This document shows positions 1 to 5,716 of a stretch of DNA of 5,716 nucleotides, piece by piece. The DNA comes from JAYFNU01 sp964458545 (lineage in GTDB: Bacteria; Bacillota; Clostridia; Oscillospirales; Ruminococcaceae). Position 1 is the first letter of the stretch; each line of letters begins with the position of its first letter. Made by a program: the position numbers and the translations under genes. The notes under the pieces were generated by a model. The model was not told the origin of the DNA, did not search any database, and saw nothing but the letters and a program-made list of their open reading frames with translations. The stretch lies in the NCBI GenBank assembly GCA_964458545.1, contig CAYWJF010000080.1, positions 1-5,716 of the forward strand, written 5' to 3'.

Positions 1-79
1 CAACTGGGAGAACTGCTTGAGATACGCTGAAAAGATAGGCGTAGGAAGCTTTGGATACGAGCTCGTAACAATGAAATAG
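1..79 (+). CDS. C-terminal end of an unidentified plus-strand protein (5' truncated)
   Basis: From base 2 an open frame runs to a TAG stop at 77-79 and encodes the last 25 residues of a protein, ending GSFGYELVTMK. The other two plus frames are less likely: frame 1 has a TGA at 28-30. A strong terminator begins 8 bases after the stop, which supports this being a genuine gene end. The fragment contains W, C and several aromatic residues but no motif that I recognise, so no function is proposed. The gene converges on the minus-strand cluster and shares its terminator. Confidence 0.6.
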   Translation, partial: NWENCLRYAEKIGVGSFGYELVTMK

Positions 80-87
80 GACATAAG

Positions 88-118
88 AAAACCGCCGATA
101 AAACGGCGGTTTTTTATT
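88..118. terminator. Bidirectional Rho-independent terminator between convergent genes
   Basis: A perfect 10-bp stem (88-97 with 104-113, core ACCGCCG/CGGCGGT) closes a 6-base loop ATAAAA. On the plus strand it runs into a T-rich tail (110-118, T6-A-TT). On the minus strand the A-rich left arm becomes TTTTCTTAT. It lies 8 bases after the plus-strand stop at 79 and 8 bases after the minus-strand stop at 122, so it can end transcripts from both sides. The plus-strand U-tract is the better of the two. Confidence 0.92.
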
Positions 119-121
119 ACA

Positions 122-350
122 CTATTTTTTCATAAGCTCCCGCGGAGGCGTTGTCGTCTCTAATTTCCCCGGGCTCGTTAATATAATATTTATCTCGCAG
201 TCGGGCAGCCGAACTTTTAAATCCACAATTTTTCTTCCGAAAGCGGATTGTTGCATAACCCCGCGCTTTTTAACCACGAAAGCAAAAGGAAAGAAAAAAG
301 TCGCCGTAAACAGCAAGGCGATAACCCCCGAGGTTCATTTTGCTTATCAT
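122..350 (-). CDS. Small single-TM hypothetical protein, apparently frameshifted
   Basis: Two overlapping minus-strand frames together look like one gene. Frame A starts with ATG at 350-348 (or ATG 338-336) after the purine-rich stretch GGAAAAGAGAG, reads MISKMNLGG and then stops at 270. Frame B is open from just after a stop at 337-335 to TAG at 122-124. It encodes a hydrophobic segment (GVIALLFTATFFFPFAFVV) followed by KKR and a soluble tail of about 45 residues ending PPRELMKK. Removing one G from the G5 run at 325-329 joins them into a 75-residue protein with one N-terminal membrane span of about 20 residues and a basic flank. Without the shift, frame B has only a TTG start (314-316) inside the hydrophobic segment, with no good Shine-Dalgarno. 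The gene follows the nucleotidase stop by 65 bases with no clear terminator between, so co-transcription is likely. I recognise no family. It could be a real gene with a sequence error, a fresh pseudogene or a recoded gene. Confidence 0.5.
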
Positions 351-415
351 TATCTCTCTTTTCCACGCTTGTAACGCTAACACTTCAATAAACAGGCAAC
401 GAATAGCTGTTACTA
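351..415 (-). other. Short spacer between nucleotidase and small TM gene
   Basis: This 65-base spacer holds no convincing promoter or terminator. The only fold seen is a weak 5-bp pairing of AACAG (391-395) with CTGTT (407-411) and no U-tract. Purine-rich GGAAAAGAGAG near 354-364 could serve as the ribosome-binding region of the small gene. Read-through from the nucleotidase gene is the simplest view. Confidence 0.4.
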
Positions 416-1879
416 TTATTCGACTACTAACCGTCCTTTTATGCTTGAATCGAGGTTCTGGTGGGTGGAAAGGTATTCCTCAAGTATGTTGCGAACAGAA
501 GTGGCAATTACCTTAACCCCGCCGTTCCTTTCGACCTCAGCGTCGGTTATGCCTAAGAAATCCTCAAGGTTTGTGTAGTGGAACTTTTGAAGCCCTAAGG
601 TGTAAACCTTATTGTCGTCTAAGGGCTCGCCGCAGAAGTTAAAGCTAATAAGCTCTCGGCGCGCCTTGTTATACTTTATCTCCACGCCGTCGGAGTACTG
701 ATAAAACTCGGTGTGTCCTTCAAAAGCGTCGTCACGCAGAATATGCTTTATCATCTGCTTTAGCTGCGCGCCCGTTACCTTCAAAAGATAAACCGCGTCG
801 TCATAGGGGAAGATTTCCGTAAGCTCGCCGAACTCTACAATCGGTCCGAAATACTCGTTTCTAATACTGCCCGAGCCGAGCAACATAATATCAACGCCGA
901 GACTCTCCTTTATGATATCCGCGAAAAGGTTTCCGACCTCGGTTTCTCTCGTTCTTGACGGGTGGGTAAGCTGGCGAAGAAGCTTAGTTACTATTCTTCC
1001 ATACTTTTCGTCGGTCTGGGTCTTGTACTTAAGTATTACGTCCTCAAGCGCAGTATCACGCGGGCAATGGGAATCGTCTATCGGCACAAGCTGCCACCTA
1101 AAGTTATCAATAGAGTTTGTGTCGGTATCTATTTCGAGGTCAAAGCGCCCTATCTGGTCGGTGCCCGTTCCCGCCTGTGCGATAAGTATGTCGTTTACCC
1201 TCTCGGGTTCTTCAAGTACCGTATGAGAATGCCCGCCGATAATCATATCAATGCCGAGCTCACGCGGCAGCTTCGCGGCAAGCCGCTTATCCTCCTCAAA
1301 GCCGATATGGGTTAGTAGCACCGTGAGGTCAACGTCTGTCTGTTTGTAGCTGTCGCATATCTTTTCGACCTCTTCGACAACTTCGTAGATATTCACAAAG
1401 GAGCCTATGAGGCTATCCTGCTTAGTTTGGGAAAGCACGTCCTCGGTAATAATTCCTATAAAAAGCACCTTCATTCCGTCTATTTCCATAAGGAAATGCG
1501 GGCGGAAAAGGCGCGCGTGGTTTGTAGAAATAAAGAGGTTCGCGTTAATTATGGGGAACTTCGCGCATTTTTCAATAAACAAAAGGTGCGCTATGCCGTA
1601 ATCTATCTCGTGGTTACCAAGCGTTACCACGTCCGGCGCGAGCATATTCATTATCTCTATCGTGGACATTCCCTTGAACTCCGCATCTATAACCGAGCCA
1701 CGGAACATATCACCCGAAATTGTATATATAACGTTCTTCTCCTCGCGCCGTGTTTTATTGACGTAGCCTGAAAGCAACGAAACGCCGCCGAGAAGCTTCT
1801 TATCTACGTTGTCCGCAAGGAAATCGCCATGCATATCGTTGGAATGAAGCAGGGTGAGTTTTTTTAAATTTTTCATCAT
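416..1879 (-). CDS. Cytoplasmic 5'-nucleotidase / UDP-sugar hydrolase-family metallophosphatase
   Basis: This is a predicted dinuclear-metal phosphoesterase that removes phosphate from nucleotides or related phosphoesters. The N-terminal calcineurin-like domain (about residues 8-255 of 487) carries the metal ligands in order: D15 and H17 in HSNDMHGDF, D57 in SGDMF, N89-H90 in LGNHEIDYG, H191 in LLTHIG, and H217/H219 in GGHSH. The C-terminal 5'_nucleotid_C substrate domain (about 290-487) shows EVGNLFADI, GSGSIRNE (R340 is a probable phosphate/base-pocket arginine) and IFPYDDAVYLLKVTG. The first possible start is GTG at 1894, but AAAGGA at 1886-1891 lies 6 bases before ATG 1879-1877, so I use that ATG. 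It has no signal peptide and no cell-wall anchor, unlike secreted UshA/YfkN-type enzymes. It resembles leaderless Firmicute homologues such as Bacillus YunD. The substrate cannot be told from sequence; AMP, UDP-sugar, NMN and others are possible. It has its own promoter and operator candidate and sits downstream of the nadE terminator. Confidence 0.93.
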   Translation of the reverse strand: MMKNLKKLTLLHSNDMHGDFLADNVDKKLLGGVSLLSGYVNKTRREEKNVIYTISGDMFRGSVIDAEFKGMSTIEIMNMLAPDVVTLGNHEIDYGIAHLLFIEKCAKFPIINANLFISTNHARLFRPHFLMEIDGMKVLFIGIITEDVLSQTKQDSLIGSFVNIYEVVEEVEKICDSYKQTDVDLTVLLTHIGFEEDKRLAAKLPRELGIDMIIGGHSHTVLEEPERVNDILIAQAGTGTDQIGRFDLEIDTDTNSIDNFRWQLVPIDDSHCPRDTALEDVILKYKTQTDEKYGRIVTKLLRQLTHPSRTRETEVGNLFADIIKESLGVDIMLLGSGSIRNEYFGPIVEFGELTEIFPYDDAVYLLKVTGAQLKQMIKHILRDDAFEGHTEFYQYSDGVEIKYNKARRELISFNFCGEPLDDNKVYTLGLQKFHYTNLEDFLGITDAEVERNGGVKVIATSVRNILEEYLSTHQNLDSSIKGRLVVE

Positions 1880-1885
1880 ACTTTT

Positions 1886-1891
1886 TCCTTT
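1886..1891 (-). promoter_or_regulatory. Shine-Dalgarno site deciding the nucleotidase start
   Basis: AAAGGA on the minus strand is separated by 6 bases (AAAAGT) from ATG 1879-1877. The in-frame GTG at 1894-1892 would place this site inside the coding sequence and has no comparable site of its own, so the longer form is unlikely. A second ATG (1876-1874) follows at once and could also be used. Confidence 0.85.
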
Positions 1892-1906
1892 CACGCCGTT
1901 TTTTTA

Positions 1907-1935
1907 AGTGTATCAAATAAAACAGTTTTTTACAA
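1907..1935 (-). promoter_or_regulatory. Predicted sigma-A-type promoter of the nucleotidase gene
   Basis: On the minus strand, TTGTAA (1935-1930, 4/6 match to the -35 consensus) is followed by exactly 17 bases and then TACACT (1912-1907, 4/6 match to the -10 consensus). Transcription would begin near 1900, leaving a leader of about 20 bases that contains the Shine-Dalgarno site. The -35 hexamer lies in the right half of the palindrome at 1929-1944. Confidence 0.55.
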
Positions 1936-1944
1936 TATTGTAAA
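1929..1944. promoter_or_regulatory. Perfect 16-bp palindrome, candidate repressor operator
   Basis: TTTACAATATTGTAAA is identical to its own reverse complement and does not extend further (T1928 faces C1945). It overlaps the -35 element of the predicted nucleotidase promoter, which is where a dimeric repressor would block RNA polymerase. An AT-rich inverted repeat is typical of winged-helix operators, but I cannot assign it to a named regulator. The TACA/TGTA half-sites recall BlaI/CopY-type boxes, but the spacing between them differs. As a hairpin it would be weak, so a DNA-level role is more likely than an RNA one. Confidence 0.5.
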
Positions 1945-1975
1945 CAAAATAAAGCGCCGCTATATGCGACGCTTT
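1942..1975 (-). terminator. Rho-independent terminator after nadE
   Basis: Nine bases after the nadE stop, the minus-strand transcript can form a 10-bp stem (AAAGCGUCGC with GCGGCGCUUU, pairing 1966-1975 with 1951-1960) around the loop AUAUA, followed by AUUUUGUUU. One pair is a G-U wobble (1957/1969) in the minus-strand RNA, whereas the plus-strand RNA would have a C/A mismatch there. This fits a terminator acting on the minus strand. The T-tract runs into the palindrome at 1929-1944. Confidence 0.8.
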
Positions 1976-1984
1976 GGTTAGTAT

Positions 1985-3880
1985 TTATATTGAGCTTAGC
2001 CACAACTCGCCCGACGCGTCGGACGGCATTCTCCAGTCGCCGCGCGGCGAAAGAGAAACCGAGCCTATCTTAGGACCGTTCGGTACGCAGGAGCGCTTGA
2101 ACTGATGGATAAAAAAGCGCTTATAGAACATTCTAAGCCACTTCTCTATTGTCGGCTTGTCGTACTCGCCCTTAAAGGCGTAAAGCGCAAGACGGAGTAT
2201 CTTTTCGGGAGCAAAGCCCCAACGTACGGCATAGTAGAGGAAAAAGTCATGCAGCTCGTAAGGTCCGATTATATCCTCGGTCTTCTGGTTTATCTCCTTG
2301 CCGTCGCTCGGAAGAAGCTCGGGCGACACGGGGGTGTCGAGTATATCGTAAAGGGTCTCTTTAACCATCTCGTTCTTGTCAGCCATATGGCGAACAAGAA
2401 AACGCACAAGGGTTTTTGGCACCGAACAGTTGACGGAGTACATAGACATATGGTCGCCGTTATAGGTGCACCAGCCAAGCGCGAGCTCGGACAAATCGCC
2501 TGTACCGATAACCAAGCCGTTCTCCATATTCGCGACGTCCATTAGTAGCTGGGTGCGCTCGCGCGCCTGCGCGTTTTCAAAGGCGACGTCGAAGGTTTTG
2601 CCGTCGTGCCCCATATCCTTAAGGTGTGCTTTTACAGAGTCGGTGATATCGGTTTCGCGGAAGGTAACGCCTAAGCTTTCGCAGAGCTTTTGGGCGTTGC
2701 TCTTTGTTCTCGCCGTAGTGCCGAAGCAGGGCATTGAAATGCCTATAACGTCGGTGGCGGGTCGTTTAAGCTCAGCGAAGGCGCGCGCAGTAACAAGAAG
2801 CGCGAGGGTGGAATCAAGCCCGCCAGAAACGCCTATCACGGCGGTTTTCACATGAGAATGAGTTACCCGCTTTTTTAGCGCGGCGGAGATAATATTAAGG
2901 ATATCCTCGCAGCGTTCATAACGCTCGCCGTCCGCGCTCGGAATAAACGGGCGCGACGAGACCGCTCTTGTCAGCTCAGTCTCGTTTTTTTTTAGGCTAA
3001 AGTCAATAAACTCATAACCCTCGGCTTTATTCGGACGCACGCTTGTCGTTCGGCGGCGCTCGTTATCTATGCGGTTGAGGTCAATTTCCGTAGTGCAGTA
3101 GCCTTCCTTGAAGGGCTCGCTCTCGGCTAATATAGCGCCGTTTTCGGCTATGATATTATGTGCGGAAAAGACAACGTCGGTGGTCGATTCCGTTTCGTGC
3201 GCGTTACAGTATATATACGCCGTTACCGTTTTTCCTGATTGTACGGCGACAAGCTTTCTTCTAAAATCCGGCTTGCAGACTATCTCGTCGCTTGCTGAGG
3301 GGTTCGCGATAACCGTCGCACCCGCGAGCGCGTGCAGACTACTTGGCGACACCGAGACAAACAAATCCTCGCAGATTTCCGCGGCAAGCACAAACTCTTT
3401 CAGCTCGCGGCAGCGGAAAAGCAGTTTTGTCCCGAAGGGGTAGCTTTCGCCGCAAACTATCGCCTCGCCGTTTTCGGCGGGGGCTTTGGAGAAACGGCGT
3501 CCCTCGTAAAACTCGGTATAGTTAGGTATAAAGGATTTTGGTACAAAGCCGAGTATTTTACCGCCGCAAAGCACCGCCGCGGCGTTGTATAAAAGTCCGT
3601 TCACGGTAAGCGGAAGCCCGACCACCGCAACGAGGTTTTTACCCTCGGTCGATTTTGCTATCTCTACTATAGCGGTCTCTGCGCTTTCGAGCAGCTTTGT
3701 TTGAAGGAACAAATCCTCACAGCTGTATGAGGTCACGGCAAGCTCGGGCAGAACAAGTAGCACTACACCCTCGACACTCGCCTTCTCTATCGCTTCAATT
3801 ATCCGCGCCTTGTTAAATTCAACGTCGGCGACCTTAATTTCAGGGCTTACCGCCGAAACCTTTATAAATCCGTCCTTCAT
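1985..3880 (-). CDS. nadE: Glutamine-dependent NAD+ synthetase
   Basis: This enzyme makes NAD+ in the cytoplasm from nicotinic acid adenine dinucleotide, ATP and glutamine-derived ammonia, the last step of NAD synthesis and salvage. The 631-residue protein has the two-domain form. Residues about 5-275 are a nitrilase-type glutaminase with the triad E46 (LPELAVTSY), K115 (VPKSFIPNY) and C170 (EICEDLF). Residues about 320-631 are the synthetase, with the ATP-pyrophosphatase loop SGGLDS (352-357), GTGDLSELALGW (459-470), the substrate-loop region GDHMSMYSVNCSVPKTL and the terminal SPRGDWRMPSDA motif (611-622). The layout matches the Mycobacterium tuberculosis-type enzyme of about 680 residues (triad E52/K121/C176), slightly shorter here. 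All catalytic residues are intact, so glutamine can serve as nitrogen donor. The start ATG overlaps the ygiQ stop (ATGA), with AAGGGG 11 bases upstream, which implies translational coupling. A terminator follows the stop. Confidence 0.98.
   Translation of the reverse strand: MKDGFIKVSAVSPEIKVADVEFNKARIIEAIEKASVEGVVLLVLPELAVTSYSCEDLFLQTKLLESAETAIVEIAKSTEGKNLVAVVGLPLTVNGLLYNAAAVLCGGKILGFVPKSFIPNYTEFYEGRRFSKAPAENGEAIVCGESYPFGTKLLFRCRELKEFVLAAEICEDLFVSVSPSSLHALAGATVIANPSASDEIVCKPDFRRKLVAVQSGKTVTAYIYCNAHETESTTDVVFSAHNIIAENGAILAESEPFKEGYCTTEIDLNRIDNERRRTTSVRPNKAEGYEFIDFSLKKNETELTRAVSSRPFIPSADGERYERCEDILNIISAALKKRVTHSHVKTAVIGVSGGLDSTLALLVTARAFAELKRPATDVIGISMPCFGTTARTKSNAQKLCESLGVTFRETDITDSVKAHLKDMGHDGKTFDVAFENAQARERTQLLMDVANMENGLVIGTGDLSELALGWCTYNGDHMSMYSVNCSVPKTLVRFLVRHMADKNEMVKETLYDILDTPVSPELLPSDGKEINQKTEDIIGPYELHDFFLYYAVRWGFAPEKILRLALYAFKGEYDKPTIEKWLRMFYKRFFIHQFKRSCVPNGPKIGSVSLSPRGDWRMPSDASGELWLSSI
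3877..3880 (-). other. ATGA stop-start overlap coupling ygiQ to nadE
   Basis: The minus-strand bases 3880-3877 read ATGA: the nadE ATG shares two bases with the ygiQ TGA (3879-3877). The ribosome-binding stretch AAGGGGAAGAAG for nadE lies within the lysine/arginine codons at the end of ygiQ. No promoter or terminator fits between them, so the two genes are one transcription unit and are probably translationally coupled. Confidence 0.9.
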
Positions 3881-5716
3881 CTGCGCTTCTTCCCCTTGAA
3901 TTCTTTTCGGTTCTTATCTTTATAGCTATTATACCCTTTAGGAGCGGGTCTTACAAGACAATCTCTTCCGTTACCGATAAGGTCTGCCCTCCCCGCTTCC
4001 GTGAGCGCCTCGCGCACAAGCGTTTCGTTCTCTTTCTTGAAATACTGTAGAAGAGCTCGCTGCTTTGCCTTGTCTCGCTCTTTCCTCGGAACATATATGG
4101 GCTTCATTGTGTACGGGTCAAGCCCCGTGTAGAACATAGCGGTGGAGATTGTGCCGGGCGTTGGGTAAAAGTCCTGTACCTGCTCGGGGCGCATATTCTC
4201 CCGCTTTAGATATAAGGCAAGCTCTACCGCGTCTTTTAGTGTGCTTCCCGGGTGGGAGGAAATCATATACGGCACAAGGTACTGCTCCTTGCCTGCCGCC
4301 TTCGTTAGCTCATAAAAGCGCTTTTTGAATTTTTCATATACCTCGAAGCGGGGCTTACCCATAAGAGCGAGCACACCGTCACAGCAATGCTCTGGCGCGA
4401 CCTTTAGCTGACCGCTTATATGGTATTTTACAAGCTCTTTAAAGAAGCTTTCGTCGGGGTCGTTTATGAGATAATCGAACCGCACTCCCGAACGAACGAA
4501 CACCCGCTTTACCCCGTCAAGGTCGCGTATACGGCGAAGAATTGACAGGTATTCTGTGTGGTCGGGCTTTATCGCGGGACATATTTCGGGCGCAAGGCAC
4601 CTTTTGTCCTTGCAACAGCCCGCTGTGAGCTGCTTTTCGCAGGAGGGCTTTCGAAAGTTCGCCGTTGGTCCGCCCACGTCGTGAATATAGCCCTTGAAGT
4701 CGGGCATTTTCGTAATAAGCTTAGCCTCGTTCACGACGGAATCAGGCGTTCTTGAGGTAACGGTTCTTCCCTGATGATAGGCAAGCGAGCAGAAGCTACA
4801 CGCTCCGAAGCAGCCGCGGTTATGCACGATAGAGAAGCGCACCTCTTCTATAGCGGGCACGCCGCCGACCTTTTCGTAGACAGGGTGATAGGTGCGCTCA
4901 TACGGCAGCTCGTAAACCGCGTCAAGCTCGCGCTTATCGAGCGGCTTCATCGGCGGGTTCGCTACGACTATTCTGCTTCCGTGGCGCTGTATAACCGTCT
5001 TTCCGCGAAAGGCGTCGTGTTCGTCTTGTTGTATACGCGCGGCAACAGCGTACTGCTTTTTGCCGTTTTCGGTATTAGCCGAAACCAGTTCAAAGGAAGG
5101 GCACTCCGCCGCGGGGCGCGGCGAATAATCCTTTGTCGCTACCGAAAAGCAGGTGCCGCGAACATCTGTTAAGGCACTAATGCTTTCGCCTTTTTTTAGT
5201 CTTTTTGCTATCTCAACAGAAGACAGCTCGCCCATACCGTACATTAGCAGGTCCGCGCCGCTTTCTATAAGAATTGACGGGCGCACCGCGTCATCCCAAC
5301 AATCATAATGGGCGAAGCGGCGAAGGGAGGCTTCAAGCCCGCCTATAGCTATGGGTATATCGTCGTACACGCGGCGAACCGCCTTGCTGTAGACAATAGT
5401 TGCGCGGTCAGGACGAAGCCCCGCCTTCTTACCGGGCGAGTAAGCGTCCTCGCTTCTCTTCTTCTTTGCCGCGGTATAATGGGCGACCATAGAGTCGATA
5501 TTTCCGCCGTTTATGTAGAAGGCGAGCCTCGGCTTACCGAAGCGGGAGTAGTCTTTGTCGCTTTGCGGCTGCGCGAGAATACACACGCGAAAGCCATGCT
5601 TTTCGAGCACGCGGGAGATTATAGCCGTGCCGAAGCTCGGATGGTCAACGTAAGCGTCGCCCGTAACAAGGACGATATCGCACTCCTCCCAGCCTCGGGT
5701 CTTCATATCCTCTTTT
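3877..5716 (-). CDS. ygiQ: YgiQ family radical SAM protein (5' end outside window)
   Basis: This is a predicted cytoplasmic iron-sulfur enzyme that uses S-adenosylmethionine radical chemistry; the reaction of the family is not established. Numbering from the ATG at 5706, the N-terminal part has the family signature VTGDAYVDHPSFG (14-26) and GGLEASLRRFAHYDCWDD (122-139). The radical SAM core starts at the CxxxCxxC motif C299/C303/C306 (NRGCFGACSFCS), followed by the GGPTAN motif (345-350), a second cysteine group (C356, C364, C365, C370, C376) and VAPEH (436-440). DFYPTPGTISTAMFYTGLDP (512-531) is also typical, and the protein ends in a lysine/arginine-rich tail. The frame stays open past the ATG to the window edge (codons for K-E-D precede M). 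Relatives usually begin with about ten more residues, of the form FLPTTKEDMK, so this ATG is internal and the gene is 5' partial by only a few codons. At about 620 residues it is shorter than E. coli YgiQ (739). It is the first gene of the unit with nadE. Confidence 0.95.
   Translation of the reverse strand, partial: KEDMKTRGWEECDIVLVTGDAYVDHPSFGTAIISRVLEKHGFRVCILAQPQSDKDYSRFGKPRLAFYINGGNIDSMVAHYTAAKKKRSEDAYSPGKKAGLRPDRATIVYSKAVRRVYDDIPIAIGGLEASLRRFAHYDCWDDAVRPSILIESGADLLMYGMGELSSVEIAKRLKKGESISALTDVRGTCFSVATKDYSPRPAAECPSFELVSANTENGKKQYAVAARIQQDEHDAFRGKTVIQRHGSRIVVANPPMKPLDKRELDAVYELPYERTYHPVYEKVGGVPAIEEVRFSIVHNRGCFGACSFCSLAYHQGRTVTSRTPDSVVNEAKLITKMPDFKGYIHDVGGPTANFRKPSCEKQLTAGCCKDKRCLAPEICPAIKPDHTEYLSILRRIRDLDGVKRVFVRSGVRFDYLINDPDESFFKELVKYHISGQLKVAPEHCCDGVLALMGKPRFEVYEKFKKRFYELTKAAGKEQYLVPYMISSHPGSTLKDAVELALYLKRENMRPEQVQDFYPTPGTISTAMFYTGLDPYTMKPIYVPRKERDKAKQRALLQYFKKENETLVREALTEAGRADLIGNGRDCLVRPAPKGYNSYKDKNRKEFKGKKRR

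Noticed and set aside
314..316. TTG as natural start of the small gene
   Set aside because: It falls within the hydrophobic segment and lacks a Shine-Dalgarno; the open frame continues upstream with GVIA, which completes the TM span.
391..411. Possible terminator after the nucleotidase (AACAG...CTGTT)
   Set aside because: It has only 5 bp of stem, an 11-base loop and no U-tract.
962..1315. 117-codon plus-strand open frame (and overlapping frames at 912 and 1427)
   Set aside because: They are antisense to the nucleotidase domains, with no family features.
1880..1894. GTG at 1894 as start of the nucleotidase
   Set aside because: The Shine-Dalgarno AAAGGA would fall inside the coding region; ATG at 1879 is ideally spaced from it.
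1800..2003. 67-codon minus-strand open frame across the nadE-nucleotidase gap
   Set aside because: It spans the nadE terminator, the palindrome, the promoter and both gene ends. Its basic, low-complexity translation has no ribosome-binding site.
2105..2545. 146-codon plus-strand open frame
   Set aside because: It lies wholly antisense to the conserved synthetase domain of nadE, has no Shine-Dalgarno or recognisable domain, and is a shadow of that gene's codon bias.
4774..5172. 132-codon plus-strand open frame
   Set aside because: It is antisense to conserved YgiQ sequence, including the radical SAM cysteines, and its translation is arginine/alanine-rich shadow sequence.
5704..5706. ATG at 5706 as the true ygiQ start, with GAGG just upstream
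   Set aside because: The frame stays open to the window edge with codons for KED, matching the usual family N-terminus before MK-RGW. The GAGG is only 2 bases from the ATG, too close to act as a Shine-Dalgarno site.

Overview
This window is a compact bacterial chromosomal segment with three long genes, all on the minus strand, plus the last codons of a plus-strand gene at the left edge. The organism is probably a Gram-positive Firmicute of the Clostridia type. This is inferred from purine-rich Shine-Dalgarno sites, U-tract terminators, moderate GC, a fused glutamine-dependent NAD synthetase and a leaderless cytoplasmic 5'-nucleotidase-family protein. No marker gene fixes the species. I see no mobile element, CRISPR array, tRNA or rRNA.

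Layout in the direction of minus-strand transcription (right to left): (1) 5716-3877, a YgiQ-family radical SAM protein whose true N-terminus lies just outside the window; (2) 3880-1985, NadE, the glutamine-hydrolysing NAD+ synthetase, overlapping the previous stop by an ATGA junction; (3) a Rho-independent terminator at about 1942-1975; (4) a perfect 16-bp palindrome (1929-1944) overlapping the -35 element of a predicted promoter; (5) 1879-416, a cytoplasmic metallophosphatase of the 5'-nucleotidase/UDP-sugar hydrolase family; (6) 350-122, a small one-TM protein whose reading frame appears broken by one base at a G5 tract; (7) a bidirectional terminator at 88-113 shared with the convergent plus-strand gene that ends at 79.

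Functionally, ygiQ and nadE form one translationally coupled unit. The metallophosphatase is a separate, probably regulated unit that may carry the small membrane protein as its second gene. Both NadE and the nucleotidase act on nucleotide cofactors or their breakdown products, so a loose nucleotide/NAD theme is possible, but that is inference. The parts least explained by known families are the apparent frameshift in the small gene and the palindromic operator candidate. I found no convincing new multi-gene system.
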